Shown here: positions 1-10,054 of the stretch, in pieces | Numbering within the stretch: the stretch's first letter is position 1 | How the letters are laid out: each line of letters starts with the position of its first letter | Assembly (NCBI RefSeq): GCF_015353075.1 | Contig: NZ_CP064187.1 | Location: 3,291,001-3,355,000, forward strand | DNA: 64,000 nt | Source: Rhizobium sp. 007 | GTDB lineage: Bacteria > Pseudomonadota > Alphaproteobacteria > Rhizobiales > Rhizobiaceae | Reading direction: 5' to 3' | The notes under the pieces: generated by a model | The model's database searches: none | Seen by the model: the letters and a program-made list of their open reading frames with translations, nothing else | What the model was told of the DNA's origin: nothing | Made by a program: the position numbers and the translations under genes

Positions 1-128
1 GCGATCGCTCTCATATGCGTGGCGTCCCAAAGCATGACGGCCGCAACGACGAAAAGACAGATAGCAATGATCAGCGCCGCCCAATCCGGGCGGCGCTTCG
101 TTGCCAAGGGTGCGTTGCCCCTGCTCAT
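1..128 (-). CDS. tctB: TctB-like small permease subunit (5' end only)
   Basis: The first 42 codons of a gene that leaves the window at position 1. The peptide starts MSRGNAPLATKRRPDW and runs into one hydrophobic segment (about residues 18-34), as expected for the small membrane subunit of a tripartite tricarboxylate transporter. Its ATG overlaps the TGA stop of tctC by four bases (ATGA), so the two are translationally coupled. The order tctC-tctB, presumably followed by tctA outside the window, is the usual one for this family. Identity rests on position plus the membrane segment, because too little sequence is visible for a family signature. Confidence 0.75.
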   Translation of the reverse strand, partial: MSRGNAPLATKRRPDWAALIIAICLFVVAAVMLWDATHMRAI

Positions 129-1069
129 TTAACAAGCCCGATCTCTTTGAGGATGCCTTCGGTTGCGGAGACGTCCTTCTCGAGCTGCGCCTTGAAGGCA
201 TCGCCTGCGAGGTATGTGTCGGCCCAGCCCTTCGTCTTTAGGATTTCCTGCCAGCCTGCCGACTTGGAAAGCTTGTCGAAATCAGCGGTGACGGCAGCCG
301 TCTGCTCAGGCGTCAGGCCGGGAGCGGCGGCGACCATCCGCCAGTTCTGCACGCTGACATCGACGCCAGATTCCTTCAGCGTCGGAGCGTCGACACCGTC
401 AATGCGCTTATCGCTCGAGACGGCGAGCAGGCGGAGCTGCCCGGCCTTCACCTGCGATTCGAACTCGCCATAGCCTGAAATGCCGGCCGTCACCTGTCCG
501 CCGAGAATAGCGGCAAGCGCCTCACCGCCGCCCGAGAAGGCGACATAGTTGATCTTCGTCGGATCGACGCCGGAGGCCTTCGCGATGAGACCGACCGCGA
601 TGTGGTCGGTACCGCCGGCCGAGCCGCCACCCCAGGACACCGAACCCGGATCAGCCTTCAGCTTGGCAACGAGGTCACCCATCGTCTTGATGTCGGACGA
701 TGCCGGAACGACGATGGCCTCATACTCGCCGGTCAGGCGAGCGATCGGTGTGACGTCCTTCAGCGTGACAGGTGACTGGTTGGTGAGAATCGCGCCGACC
801 ATGACATAGCCGCCAACGATCAGGGCGTTCGGATTGCCGCTATTCTGGCTGGCGAACTGCGCCAGACCGATGGTGCCGCCGGCGCCTGGAACGTTCTGAA
901 CCTGAACATTGCCAGAGATGCCTTCCTTCTGCATGACGGTCTGCAGCGAGCGGGCCGTCTGATCCCAACCGCCGCCGGGTGCGGCAGGGGCCATGATGGT
1001 GTAGTCGGCCGAATAGGCCGGCAGCGCGATAGCGGCTGCGAAAAGCGTAGCAAGGAAAGTATGCTTCAC
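125..1069 (-). CDS. tctC: Tricarboxylate transporter substrate-binding protein TctC
   Basis: Periplasmic binding protein (314 aa) of a tripartite tricarboxylate transporter, which delivers a carboxylate such as citrate to the TctAB membrane complex. A signal peptide (VKHTFLATLFAAAIALPAYS) is followed by ADYTIMAPAAPGGGWDQTAR, the N-terminal signature of the Bug/TctC family; the length is typical. I chose the GTG start at 1069 because GGAGG lies eight bases upstream and it puts the signal peptide at the N terminus; the frame stays open for 45 more codons upstream without a signal-like sequence. The gene is first in an operon with tctB. A tandem repeat typical of OmpR-type regulators lies upstream at 1235-1254. 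The substrate is inferred from the family only. Confidence 0.92.
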   Translation of the reverse strand: MKHTFLATLFAAAIALPAYSADYTIMAPAAPGGGWDQTARSLQTVMQKEGISGNVQVQNVPGAGGTIGLAQFASQNSGNPNALIVGGYVMVGAILTNQSPVTLKDVTPIARLTGEYEAIVVPASSDIKTMGDLVAKLKADPGSVSWGGGSAGGTDHIAVGLIAKASGVDPTKINYVAFSGGGEALAAILGGQVTAGISGYGEFESQVKAGQLRLLAVSSDKRIDGVDAPTLKESGVDVSVQNWRMVAAAPGLTPEQTAAVTADFDKLSKSAGWQEILKTKGWADTYLAGDAFKAQLEKDVSATEGILKEIGLVK

Positions 1070-1378
1070 GATGTGTCCTCCGTGATCGCGGTGAGCGCCG
1101 CGTATTGTTCTCAAGGGAATCGAGAAGCGTTGCCGGGCAGCGGACATTGATGGTCCGCAATAGCGACGGAGACTCCTCCCGAAACGTCTACTCTCCGCCT
1201 CCACGAAGAGAAGTACCAGAACCGCACCACATCAAGCTGTCATTTAGCTGACATCGGCAGGATATCCAGCACCAAGGACACTTTTTTGCCGTAATTCAAG
1301 CATGAGCGCCCGGTTATGCCGGTGGCGTGCATCCCAAATCCGCTCCAATAAAGCAGGTAGGTGCGAAGGCTATCCCAC
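1070..1378 (-). promoter_or_regulatory. Upstream region of tctC (309 bp)
   Basis: Non-coding stretch between the tctC start and the stop of the next minus-strand gene. It holds the tctC promoter region and the direct repeat described separately. The reading frame of tctC stays open to 1204 but the extra residues are rich in Arg and look non-coding. No gene is evident. Confidence 0.6.
1235..1254. promoter_or_regulatory. Tandem direct repeat, candidate response-regulator site
   Basis: AGCTGTCAT (1235-1243) is repeated as AGCTGACAT (1246-1254), eight of nine bases identical, with an 11-bp period. The same bases also contain the inverted repeat TGTCA-N6-TGACA. Direct repeats spaced by about one helical turn are typical of OmpR/PhoB-family binding sites. 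TctD, encoded at 4550-5227, belongs to that family and TctD proteins control tctCBA genes elsewhere. Assignment to TctD is inference. Confidence 0.45.
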
Positions 1379-2458
1379 CTATTGTGTCCGCAGCACCTCG
1401 TTCCAATGGGCGATCAGCCGCGCGCGCTTGACCTGGTCGAGATAGACCATCAGGCCCGGGCTGACCGGAACGGGCCTGAGCTGGGCGCCGAGAAGCTCCT
1501 GCATGGTGTTGGCCGTATTCTCGCCCGCAACCTCGGGGCTGACCGCCGGGATCTGGAGTTTTCGGGCCATGATCGTCTGTCCTTCCTTCGACATGAAGAA
1601 GGTGAGATATTGCCGCCCGAGTTCCGGCTCCGCGGCAGCCTGCGGCACCAGCCCGATGCGCGACATCACGACTGTATAATCCTTCGGCAGCACGATGCCG
1701 ACATCGGGGTGCCGCGACGCCCAGTCCGCCGCATAGGAGCCGAGAATGTTGTAGCCGAGCACGAAGCGCCCGTCGGCTACCCTCTCCAGGATCGCCGAAC
1801 TCGTCGAATAGAGCTTGACGCCCGCAGCCCCCATCGCCCGGATCACCGACCAGATGTCCCCGAACTGCTCCTGGTCGCGCGCCATGAACAGAAAGCCGAC
1901 GCCGGAGCGTTCGATGTCATAGGTGCCGATGCGGCCGTAAACCGCGTTGCCTTTGCGCTTCAGGTAATCGACGAATTCCGCCCGTGAACTTGGCACCGGT
2001 TCATGCAAGAAGCTCGGCTTGTGATAGACGAAGACGGCCGGCTCGAAGGTGAGTGCATAGGCCGTGTTGCGCCAGTTTGCCCATTTCGGCCATTGTCCGC
2101 TCATCGGCAGATTGCTGACCTGCGCATAGCCGTCGTTGGAGAGCTTGACCTGCAGGTCCATCGCTGATGAAAAGGCGAAATCCGCCGTTTTCTTCCCGGC
2201 ATCCGTCTCCCGCACGATCCGGTCATAGATCTCGCCCGTCAGCATGTCTTCATAACGCACGGCGACATCCGGATTGGCTTCCTGAAAGCCATGGATCATC
2301 GGCTGGGCGAGAGGCTCGTCGAGCGAGGAATAAACCGTCAGCACCCGCGCATCAGCCTTGCCGGATTTCGCGGGATAAAAGGCCTGATCCGCGGCTGCAA
2401 AACCGGGACAGAGCAGAAGCAGCAGAACAAGAAGTCTCCTCATGAGGGCAGAATGCAT
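1379..2458 (-). CDS. Periplasmic solute-binding protein, Fbp/AfuA-like
   Basis: Extracellular solute-binding protein of the ABC-transporter type (359 aa from this start). A signal peptide (MRRLLVLLLLLCPGFAAA) begins at the internal ATG at 2443, which may be the true start; no good ribosome binding site distinguishes 2443 from 2458. The mature part has VLTVYSSLDEPLAQP, the first-strand motif of iron(III)/phosphonate-type binding proteins. There are no permease or ATPase genes beside it. In this neighbourhood, with TctD/TctE downstream on the other strand, it may act as an accessory ligand sensor for the kinase rather than as a transporter subunit; that is inference. The ligand is unknown. Confidence 0.8.
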   Translation of the reverse strand: MHSALMRRLLVLLLLLCPGFAAADQAFYPAKSGKADARVLTVYSSLDEPLAQPMIHGFQEANPDVAVRYEDMLTGEIYDRIVRETDAGKKTADFAFSSAMDLQVKLSNDGYAQVSNLPMSGQWPKWANWRNTAYALTFEPAVFVYHKPSFLHEPVPSSRAEFVDYLKRKGNAVYGRIGTYDIERSGVGFLFMARDQEQFGDIWSVIRAMGAAGVKLYSTSSAILERVADGRFVLGYNILGSYAADWASRHPDVGIVLPKDYTVVMSRIGLVPQAAAEPELGRQYLTFFMSKEGQTIMARKLQIPAVSPEVAGENTANTMQELLGAQLRPVPVSPGLMVYLDQVKRARLIAHWNEVLRTQ

Positions 2459-2553
2459 CACCACGCTTCAGCGGGCAAGGACGAGTAATTGCGGGCGCTG
2501 TCTCGCAACGCGACAAGAGCATTAAAAGACGCTAAGCTAATTTAGACAACCGT

Positions 2554-4434
2554 ATGGAGGGGATATTGGAACGACGGCTGAGTGCCATACTCGCTGCCGA
2601 CGTGGTGGGTTATAGCCGTCTGATGGGTATCGACGAGACCGGTACCCTGCAGGCGCTCAACCGCCACCGCTGCGAACTGATCGATGTCAGGATCTCCGAC
2701 TACAAAGGGCGCATCTTCAAGCTGACCGGCGACGGAATGCTCGCGGAATTCCAAAGTGTGGTAAACGCTGTCGCCTGCGCTGTCGAAATCCAGCGCGAGA
2801 TGGCTGTGCGCAACAAAGGCGTCCCGCAGGATCAGCGCATCGAATTGCGGATCGGCATCAATCTCGGCGATGTTGTCATCGAGAACGACGACGTCTTCGG
2901 CGACGGCGTAAACGTCGCAGCTCGGCTCGAGCGCCTTGCTTCGGCGGGTGGCATTGTCGTTTCCGGCTCGGTTCGCGATCAGGTCGGCACGCGCCTCAAT
3001 ATCGGTTTCGAGTTCCAAGGTGAGCAATCTCTGAAGAACATCAAGCAGACTGTGTCGGTGTTCACGGTTCTCCTCGATCCGCCTTCTGCAACGGCCGGTG
3101 CGTCGGACGACCAAACCCGCAATACCTGCTTTATTGCCGTTCTGCCTTTCACCAACATGAGCGGCGATCCCGAGCAGGAGTATTTCGCGGACGGCATCAC
3201 GGAAGACATCATTACCGACCTCTCCAAGATATCGAGCCTGCACGTCGTGCCGCGGCACACTGTCTTCACCTACAAAGGGAGTTCGCTGAAGGTAAAGCAG
3301 CTCGCCCACGAACTTGGCGTGCGATACATTCTCCAGGGTAGCGTCCGCATCGCCGGCGCGCGTGTGCGCATATCCGGCCATCTCATCGATACGGCGAACG
3401 GCGACCATCTGTGGGCCGATCGCTACGACCGGAATCTCACCGATATCTTCGCGATCCAGGACGAGATCACCAATTCGATCGTCGGCCAGCTCAAGATCCG
3501 GCTCCTGCCGGCCGAGAAGAAGGCCATCGCCGCCGAACCCACGGCCAATATCGAGGCCTATACCTACTACCTGCGAGGCCGCCAGCTATCGCACACCTGG
3601 ACGAAGTCGTATCTGCAGCTTGCCCGCAGGATGTTCTGCAAGGCTGTCGAGCTGGATCCTGATTATGCGCGCGCCTATGCGGGTATTGCCGATTGCGATG
3701 CGGCCATACGCGATTGGGACCCTGAAAATGTCCCTCTCGAAAACATCCTGCAGATGAGCGCCCGCGCCCTCGAACTCGATCCTGATCTCGCGGAGGCCCA
3801 TGCCTCCCGAGGTCTGGCCTTGCATCAGAACGGCCAGGATCAGCAGGCCATTGCAGCCTTCGAGCGGGCACTTGCACTTGAACCCAATCTTTATGAAGCG
3901 AACTTCCACTATGCGCGATTCTTCTTCATGCGCGGCGATTTCGCCAACGCCGTCCGCTACTTCACGCGCGCGGCGCACATCCGCACGGACGACTATGTCT
4001 CACCCATTCATTTGATGAGCGCCCACCGCTCGCTCGGCCGCATGTCGGATACGGAAAACTGGGCCAAGCTCGGGCTGCTGCGAGCGGAACGCGCACTGAA
4101 TCTCAGTCCGGAAAATTCAGGACCGGCCCATCGCGGCGCCCTGGCGCTGGCGCATCTCGGAGACAGGGCGAGGGCAAGGGATTGGGCCGCCCGCGCCATC
4201 GCGATCGATCCCGACGACATCGTTGCGCAATACAATCTCGCTTGCGTCTACTCCGTCCTCGGCGACGTGGACGAAGCGATTGATATTCTGGAGAGGCTGA
4301 TGCCGCGAAGCTCGGTCTACCACATCAAATGGTTCGATAACGACTCCGATCTGGATAACATCCGCAGCGACCAGCGCTTCCAGAAACTCCTGCTGGCAGC
4401 GCAGGAGGAGCAACCCCGGGAGGTCGCTGAATAG
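2554..4434 (+). CDS. Class III adenylate cyclase with FlgO-like and TPR domains
   Basis: Predicted cytosolic enzyme making cAMP from ATP (626 aa). The N-terminal third is a class III cyclase domain with both metal-binding Asp motifs (ILAADVVGYSRLM and KLTGDGMLAEF) and the Asn/Arg pair in GDGVNVAARLE, so it should be active. Residues about 190-330 form the FlgO/TolB-N-like domain (PFTNMSGDPEQEYFADGI) common in rhizobial cyclases of this type. The rest is TPR repeats up to about residue 600. The start is uncertain: ATG 2554 lacks a Shine-Dalgarno sequence, while TTG at 2566 has GGAGGGG a few bases upstream. It sits between the binding protein and the two-component genes but on the same strand as the latter. 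The effector is unknown. Confidence 0.9.
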   Translation: MEGILERRLSAILAADVVGYSRLMGIDETGTLQALNRHRCELIDVRISDYKGRIFKLTGDGMLAEFQSVVNAVACAVEIQREMAVRNKGVPQDQRIELRIGINLGDVVIENDDVFGDGVNVAARLERLASAGGIVVSGSVRDQVGTRLNIGFEFQGEQSLKNIKQTVSVFTVLLDPPSATAGASDDQTRNTCFIAVLPFTNMSGDPEQEYFADGITEDIITDLSKISSLHVVPRHTVFTYKGSSLKVKQLAHELGVRYILQGSVRIAGARVRISGHLIDTANGDHLWADRYDRNLTDIFAIQDEITNSIVGQLKIRLLPAEKKAIAAEPTANIEAYTYYLRGRQLSHTWTKSYLQLARRMFCKAVELDPDYARAYAGIADCDAAIRDWDPENVPLENILQMSARALELDPDLAEAHASRGLALHQNGQDQQAIAAFERALALEPNLYEANFHYARFFFMRGDFANAVRYFTRAAHIRTDDYVSPIHLMSAHRSLGRMSDTENWAKLGLLRAERALNLSPENSGPAHRGALALAHLGDRARARDWAARAIAIDPDDIVAQYNLACVYSVLGDVDEAIDILERLMPRSSVYHIKWFDNDSDLDNIRSDQRFQKLLLAAQEEQPREVAE

Positions 4435-4549
4435 AGCAATTGAGGCGCCAAACTCGCGTTGCTTGAATGACGCCGGGTTTTCTTTTGCCGCTGATGACAT
4501 CCCCATTCACGGGCTGTAATCTTCTTTGTTGAACAACAGGAAACCACCC

Positions 4550-5227
4550 GTGCGCATTCTCCTTACCGAAGACAATATCGCGCTGGCCGACGGCCTGTCC
4601 GCGATCTTGCGCGGTACGGGGCATGCCGTCGATGTCGTCCACGACGGCGCATCCGCCAATGCAGTCATCGCGGCAGAAAATTTTGATCTCGTGATCCTCG
4701 ACCTCAACCTGCCCGAGATGGACGGGCTGGACGTGTTGCGCAGCATGCGCGCCCGGCAGAACCAGGCGGCCGTCCTAATTCTGACTGCACGCGGAGCGCC
4801 GGAGGAGCGGGTCAGAGGCCTCGACCTCGGCGCCGACGATTACCTTATCAAGCCGTTCGACATTACCGAATTCGAGGCGCGCGTGCGCGTGCTGCTCCGG
4901 CGCCAGGCGGGCCTGCATTCGGCGACGGTGATGTACGGCTGCGTGTCCTTCGACCTCAAGTCCCGCACCTTTTCCGCCGGCAATATGCAGCTTGATATTC
5001 CCGCTCGCGAAGTCGGACTGCTTGAAATCCTCTTCATGCGTGCCGGCAAAGTCGTGTCCAAAGAGGCAATCACCCAGTCGTTGACGGCCTTCGACGATGA
5101 CATTTCCACCAATGCGATCGAGCAATATGTCAGCCGGCTGCGCAAGCGCCTGGCACCGCATGGATTGACCGTGAAGACCGCGCGCGGCATCGGCTACTAT
5201 CTCGACAAGCTTCCCGAGGCCTCATGA
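4550..5227 (+). CDS. tctD: Response regulator, OmpR family, TctD-like
   Basis: DNA-binding response regulator of 225 aa. The receiver domain has the acidic pair (TEDN), the phospho-acceptor Asp51 in LVILDLNLPEMDG and the Lys of LIKPFD. A C-terminal winged helix ends in ARGIGYYLD, typical of OmpR/PhoB members. I chose GTG 4550 because AGGAAA lies just upstream and it gives the standard N terminus VRILLTEDN; an in-frame TTG at 4526 would add eight residues. The stop overlaps the start of the kinase gene (ATGA). The pair resembles TctD/TctE, which control tricarboxylate uptake, and a tct operon lies 3.4 kb away on the other strand. Confidence 0.9.
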   Translation: MRILLTEDNIALADGLSAILRGTGHAVDVVHDGASANAVIAAENFDLVILDLNLPEMDGLDVLRSMRARQNQAAVLILTARGAPEERVRGLDLGADDYLIKPFDITEFEARVRVLLRRQAGLHSATVMYGCVSFDLKSRTFSAGNMQLDIPAREVGLLEILFMRAGKVVSKEAITQSLTAFDDDISTNAIEQYVSRLRKRLAPHGLTVKTARGIGYYLDKLPEAS

Positions 5228-6606
5228 AAGCCGCCTATTCGCTGAGGCGCCGGCTGCTTTTCTGGCTGCTGATCTCCACCGCCATCATCGGCACGCTGGC
5301 GCTCGCCGACACATACCGGGAGGCGGTCGAGACCTCGAACATTGTTTCAGACCGTGTGCTTGCCGGTTCGGCGCTCGCCATTGCCGAGCGCGTCGTCGTG
5401 GCAGAGGACGGCGCTCTGGAAGTCGACATTCCCTATGTCGCGCTGGAAATGCTGACATCGGCCGCTCAGGACCGGGTGTTCTACCGCGTCGATGGTCCGC
5501 CCGGCAAATTCATTACCGGCTACCAGGCGCTTCCGGTTCTCAAGGAAACCAAGGGCGACGCAGCCGTCTTCGCAGACGATATTTTCCGCGGCGAGCCGAT
5601 CCGCGTCGCGACGCTGGAGCGCTCCGCCTCAACCGGCATCCGCTCGGTTCCGTTTGTTGTCACCGTCGCGGAAACGACGATCGCCCGCCGTCAGCTGGCA
5701 CGCGCGATCCTTTTCCGTTCGGCTGTCCGCCTTGCCTTCATGATCGCCGGTGCAGCCGTGATCGTCTGGATCTCGGTCACGGTCGCGCTCCGCCCGCTCT
5801 ACAAGCTCCGGGACGCGATCGGCGAGCGCAGCCCGGACGACTTGCATCCGATCGAGCAATCGGTACCGAGCGAGGTGCAGCCACTGGTGGATACGGTGAA
5901 CAGCTTCATGGTGCGCCTGCAGTCAGCCCTTGACGCGCTCCGGAATTTCACCGGCAATGCCAGCCATCAATTACGCACACCGCTTGCCATCATCCGAACT
6001 CAGCTCGCGCTTTCCGCCCGCGCCGCAACGCTGCCTGAAGCGCAGGACTCGGCCTTGAAAGGCGACCAGGCCGTCGCGCACGCCGAACGCATTCTCGCCC
6101 AGCTGCTGCTGATGGCAAAAATCGACGCCGCAACAGCCAAGGAGGCCCTGGCGGCCTCGACGATCGACATCGCCGCCATCGCCCAGGAGATTACCGGCGA
6201 ACTGATCCCTCAAGCCGCGGAGGCCGGTATCGATCTCGGCTTTGAGGGGGATGGACATGCGATGATCCGCGCCGAACCCCTGCTGATCGGCGAGCTGCTG
6301 CGCAATCTTGCGGGCAACGCCATCGCATATGCCGGCAAGAGCGCCGAGGTTACCGTGCGGATTGCGCAGGATGGCGAAACCGTACGCCTCGAGGTTGAAG
6401 ACAATGGTCCCGGTATCGCGCCGGAAAAGCTCGACGCCGTGCGCCGCCGCTTTTCGCGCGGCAACGACTCCGAGGCGCCGGGCGCCGGCCTCGGCCTCCC
6501 AATCGTCGAGGAAATCGCCAATCTTTTCAATGCGACGCTCACGCTCGCGCCTGCGACCAGCGGCAAGGGGCTCAAAGCCGCCGTCGCCTTTGCAAAAGTG
6601 TCGTAA
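5224..6606 (+). CDS. tctE: Sensor histidine kinase, TctE-like
   Basis: Inner-membrane sensor kinase of 460 aa, coupled to tctD by a four-base overlap. Two membrane segments (about residues 11-27 and 168-190) flank a periplasmic domain of the TctE N-terminal type. The H box is NASHQLRTPLAII with phospho-accepting His248. The ATPase has the N box NLAGNAIAYA, the G1 box DNGPGIAP and the G2 box GAGLGLPIV. All catalytic motifs are present. It should phosphorylate the upstream regulator in response to a periplasmic carboxylate or a ligand-loaded binding protein; the signal is inferred from the family and from the nearby tctC and binding protein genes. Confidence 0.9.
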   Translation: MKAAYSLRRRLLFWLLISTAIIGTLALADTYREAVETSNIVSDRVLAGSALAIAERVVVAEDGALEVDIPYVALEMLTSAAQDRVFYRVDGPPGKFITGYQALPVLKETKGDAAVFADDIFRGEPIRVATLERSASTGIRSVPFVVTVAETTIARRQLARAILFRSAVRLAFMIAGAAVIVWISVTVALRPLYKLRDAIGERSPDDLHPIEQSVPSEVQPLVDTVNSFMVRLQSALDALRNFTGNASHQLRTPLAIIRTQLALSARAATLPEAQDSALKGDQAVAHAERILAQLLLMAKIDAATAKEALAASTIDIAAIAQEITGELIPQAAEAGIDLGFEGDGHAMIRAEPLLIGELLRNLAGNAIAYAGKSAEVTVRIAQDGETVRLEVEDNGPGIAPEKLDAVRRRFSRGNDSEAPGAGLGLPIVEEIANLFNATLTLAPATSGKGLKAAVAFAKVS

Positions 6607-6716
6607 AGGCTTCGCGGCGTTAACCTTTCCGCCTTGCTTTCTTTCGTTGCATTGCACACTATCGCGTCGGGAACAGCAAATGCCGCATAACGATGTGGCG
6701 TCGGACAAGGCAAAAT

Positions 6717-9700
6717 ATGTCGATCAAAGCCAGTATCTATCATCTGACGCACTACAAATACGACAGGCCGGTCCGCCTTGGGCCGCAGGTCATCCGCCTC
6801 AAGCCCGCCTCGCATTCAAAAACGCACGTGCTCAGTCATTCGCTGAAGGTCACGCCGTCGAACCATTTCGTGAACCTGCAGCAGGACCCCTACGGGAATT
6901 ATCTTGCCCGCTATGTCTTTCCCGACCCGGTGACCGAATTCAAGATCGAGGTCGATCTCGTCGCCGACATGACGGTCTACAACCCCTTCGACTTCTTCGT
7001 CGAAGAAGAGGCCACCAAATGGCCCTTCGACTATCCGCAGACGATCCAGGAAGACCTCTCGATCTACATGAAACCGGAGGTCCCCGGCCCGCGGCTCAAG
7101 GCTTTCCTCGAAACGCTCGACTATTCGCCGGGCCAGCCGACCGTTGACATGATCGTCGGCCTCAACGCCCGCCTGCAGCAGCAGATCGGCTATGTCATCC
7201 GCATGGAGGCCGGCGTCCAGACGCCGGAAGACACGCTTGAAAGCGCCAGAGGCTCCTGCCGTGATACGAGTTGGCTGCTCGTTCAGGTTCTCCGTCACCT
7301 TGGCCTCGCCGCCCGCTTCGTCTCCGGCTACCTCATTCAGTTGACGCCCGACCTGAAGGCCCTTGACGGCCCCTCCGGTACGGAGGTCGATTTCACCGAC
7401 CTGCATGCCTGGGCCGAAGTCTATCTACCCGGCGCCGGCTGGGTCGGCCTCGATCCGACATCCGGGCTGCTCACCGGCGAAAGCCACATCCCGCTCGCCG
7501 CAACCCCGCATTATAGCAACGCCGCCCCGATCTCCGGCGGCTATTTCGGCGAAGCCAATACCGAGTTCGCCTTCGACATGAAGGTCGCCCGTGTCGCCGA
7601 ACATCCGCGCATCACCAAGCCCTTCTCCGAGGAGAGCTGGAACGAGCTCGACGCACTTGGCAAAAAAGTGGATCGTATCCTCAAAGCAGAAGATGTGCGC
7701 TTAACGATGGGCGGCGAGCCCACTTTCGTGTCGATCGACGATTTCGAATCCGAAGAGTGGAATACCGCCGCCGTAGGCCCGACCAAGCGGGAGAAAGCCG
7801 ACAGCCTGATCCGCAGGCTGCGCCAGCGCTTCGCCCCGGGCGGCTTCCTGCATTACGGACAGGGCAAGTGGTATCCCGGCGAAAGCCTGCCGCGCTGGAC
7901 CTTCTCACTCTACTGGCGCAAGGACGGAAAGCCGATCTGGCAGAATCCGGATTTGATCGCAGTAGAAGGCGCTGACACCGTCGCCAAGGCGGAAGACGCC
8001 GAGCGGCTGCTCACCGGCATCGCGCGCGAGCTGGCGATTACGCCTGATATGGTGCTGCCGGCCTATGAGGATCCCGCCGAGTGGATCGTCAAGGAGGGAA
8101 GCCTTCCCGAAAATGTCGATCCGTCGAACTCCAAGCTGAAGGATCCGGAAGAACGCAACCGCATCGCCCGCGTTTTCGAACGTGGCCTGACGGTTCCGAC
8201 AGGTTATATCCTTCCCGTTCAAGCCTGGAATGCTCAGGCTTCAGGGCACCGCTGGATCAGCGAGAAATGGCAGACCCGGCGCGGCAAGATTTTCCTCGTC
8301 CCAGGCGACAGCCCTGTCGGATACCGTCTGCCGCTTGGTACGCTCCCTTACGTGCCGCCATCGCAATATCCCTATATCCACATCGCCGACCCATCGATCC
8401 CGCGCCAGCCCCTGCCCGAAGTTTTCGTGCCCGCCGGCCGCGCCATGCCGGAGGCCTCCTTCCAGCGCGACGAGAGCGGCCAGAGCCGTGTGGAACAGAC
8501 GCTCGGCGAAATCGGCGGCGCGGTTCGCACGGCGATATCGGTCGAGCCGCGCGACGGCCGGCTTTGCGTCTTCATGCCGCCCGTCGAGCGCATTGAAGAC
8601 TATCTCGAACTCATCGCAGCCGCCGAAAACGCAGCGGCCGAACTTGGGCTTGCCGTCCATATCGAGGGCTATTCGCCGCCTCAGGACGAGCGCATCAATG
8701 TCATTCGTGTCGCACCGGATCCAGGCGTCATCGAGGTGAATATCCACCCCGCCTCGAACTGGCAGGATTGCGTCGCAATCACCACCGCGATCTACGAAGA
8801 AGCGCGGGTGACGCGTCTCGGCGCCGACAAGTTCATGATCGACGGCCGTCACACGGGCACGGGCGGCGGCAACCATGTCGTCGTCGGCGGCGCCAATCCG
8901 AACGACAGCCCGTTCCTGCGCCGGCCCGACCTCTTGAAGAGCCTCGTGCTGCATTGGCAGCGCCATCCCTCGCTCTCCTATCTCTTCTCCGGCATGTTCA
9001 TCGGACCGACCAGCCAGGCGCCGCGCATCGACGAGGCCAGGCACGACAGCCTGTACGAGTTGGAAATCGCCCTCGCCCAGGTGCCCGCACCCGGCCGCGG
9101 CCTGTCGCCGCTTCCCTGGCTGACCGACCGCCTGTTCCGCAATCTCCTGATCGACGTGACGGGCAACACCCACCGTGCGGAAATCTGCATCGACAAGCTG
9201 TTTTCGCCGGATGGGCCGACCGGACGTCTCGGTCTCGTAGAGTTCCGCGGCTTCGAAATGCCCCCGAATGCGCGCATGTCGCTCGCTCAGCAATTGATGG
9301 TCCGCGCCCTCATTGCCCGCTTCTGGAAAAATCCCGCCGACGGCAAGTTCGTGCGCTGGGGCACTTCCCTGCACGATCGCTTCATGCTGCCGCATTTCGT
9401 CTGGGCCGATTTCCTGGATGTGCTTGCCGATCTCAAAGAAAACGGCTTCGAGGTCAGCCCGGAGTGGTTCAAGGCACAACTCGAATTCCGCTTCCCCTTC
9501 TGCGGCGAAGTGGAATACGAGGGCTCGAAACTCGAGCTTCGCCAGGCGCTCGAACCCTGGCACGTCATGGGCGAGGAAGGCGCGATTGGCGGCACCGTTC
9601 GATATGTCGATAGCTCGGTCGAACGACTTCAGGTTCGCCTCGAAACCAGTAATTCCTCGCGCTACACCGTCACCTGCAACGGCCGAACGGTGCCGCTGAC

Positions 9701-10040
9701 ACCGACAGGGACGTCCGGCGTGTCCGTCGCCGGCGTCCGCTTCAAGGCGTGGCAGCCGGCCTCGGGCCTGCATCCGGTCCTGCCGGTGAATACGCCGCTG
9801 ACATTTGACATTTATGATACATGGTCGAAGCGTTCGATCGGCGGCTGCATCTATCATGTTGCCCATCCGGGCGGGCGCAACTATGACACCTTCCCGGTAA
9901 ACGGCAACGAAGCGGAAGCAAGGCGGCTCTCCCGATTCGAACCGTGGGGACATACGGCGGGCGGCTTCATTCCGCGCGCCGAGATCGGTTCGCCGGAATT
10001 CCCGCTGACGCTGGATCTCCGCAGGCCGGCAGGCATTTGA
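6717..10040 (+). CDS. Transglutaminase-like peptidase fused to DUF2126
   Basis: A 1107-aa cytosolic protein. Residues 1-90 match the bacterial transglutaminase N-terminal domain ([15 protein letters not shown]). Residues about 165-250 are a transglutaminase core with the triad Cys181 (GSCRDTS), His230 (DLHAWAEV) and Asp246 (GLDPTSG). From about 310 on is DUF2126, starting [13 protein letters not shown], which comparative work links to amidoligase-type chemistry. I chose ATG 6717 (AAGG upstream) over ATG 6693. The next two genes follow within 14 bp and by overlap, so the three form one operon. In related bacteria this set occurs with the proteasome-like Anbu protease. The substrate is unknown; a peptide-linking and peptide-trimming role is a prediction. 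Confidence 0.9.
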   Translation: MSIKASIYHLTHYKYDRPVRLGPQVIRLKPASHSKTHVLSHSLKVTPSNHFVNLQQDPYGNYLARYVFPDPVTEFKIEVDLVADMTVYNPFDFFVEEEATKWPFDYPQTIQEDLSIYMKPEVPGPRLKAFLETLDYSPGQPTVDMIVGLNARLQQQIGYVIRMEAGVQTPEDTLESARGSCRDTSWLLVQVLRHLGLAARFVSGYLIQLTPDLKALDGPSGTEVDFTDLHAWAEVYLPGAGWVGLDPTSGLLTGESHIPLAATPHYSNAAPISGGYFGEANTEFAFDMKVARVAEHPRITKPFSEESWNELDALGKKVDRILKAEDVRLTMGGEPTFVSIDDFESEEWNTAAVGPTKREKADSLIRRLRQRFAPGGFLHYGQGKWYPGESLPRWTFSLYWRKDGKPIWQNPDLIAVEGADTVAKAEDAERLLTGIARELAITPDMVLPAYEDPAEWIVKEGSLPENVDPSNSKLKDPEERNRIARVFERGLTVPTGYILPVQAWNAQASGHRWISEKWQTRRGKIFLVPGDSPVGYRLPLGTLPYVPPSQYPYIHIADPSIPRQPLPEVFVPAGRAMPEASFQRDESGQSRVEQTLGEIGGAVRTAISVEPRDGRLCVFMPPVERIEDYLELIAAAENAAAELGLAVHIEGYSPPQDERINVIRVAPDPGVIEVNIHPASNWQDCVAITTAIYEEARVTRLGADKFMIDGRHTGTGGGNHVVVGGANPNDSPFLRRPDLLKSLVLHWQRHPSLSYLFSGMFIGPTSQAPRIDEARHDSLYELEIALAQVPAPGRGLSPLPWLTDRLFRNLLIDVTGNTHRAEICIDKLFSPDGPTGRLGLVEFRGFEMPPNARMSLAQQLMVRALIARFWKNPADGKFVRWGTSLHDRFMLPHFVWADFLDVLADLKENGFEVSPEWFKAQLEFRFPFCGEVEYEGSKLELRQALEPWHVMGEEGAIGGTVRYVDSSVERLQVRLETSNSSRYTVTCNGRTVPLTPTGTSGVSVAGVRFKAWQPASGLHPVLPVNTPLTFDIYDTWSKRSIGGCIYHVAHPGGRNYDTFPVNGNEAEARRLSRFEPWGHTAGGFIPRAEIGSPEFPLTLDLRRPAGI

Positions 10041-10054
10041 CGAGCTAGGTTTTA

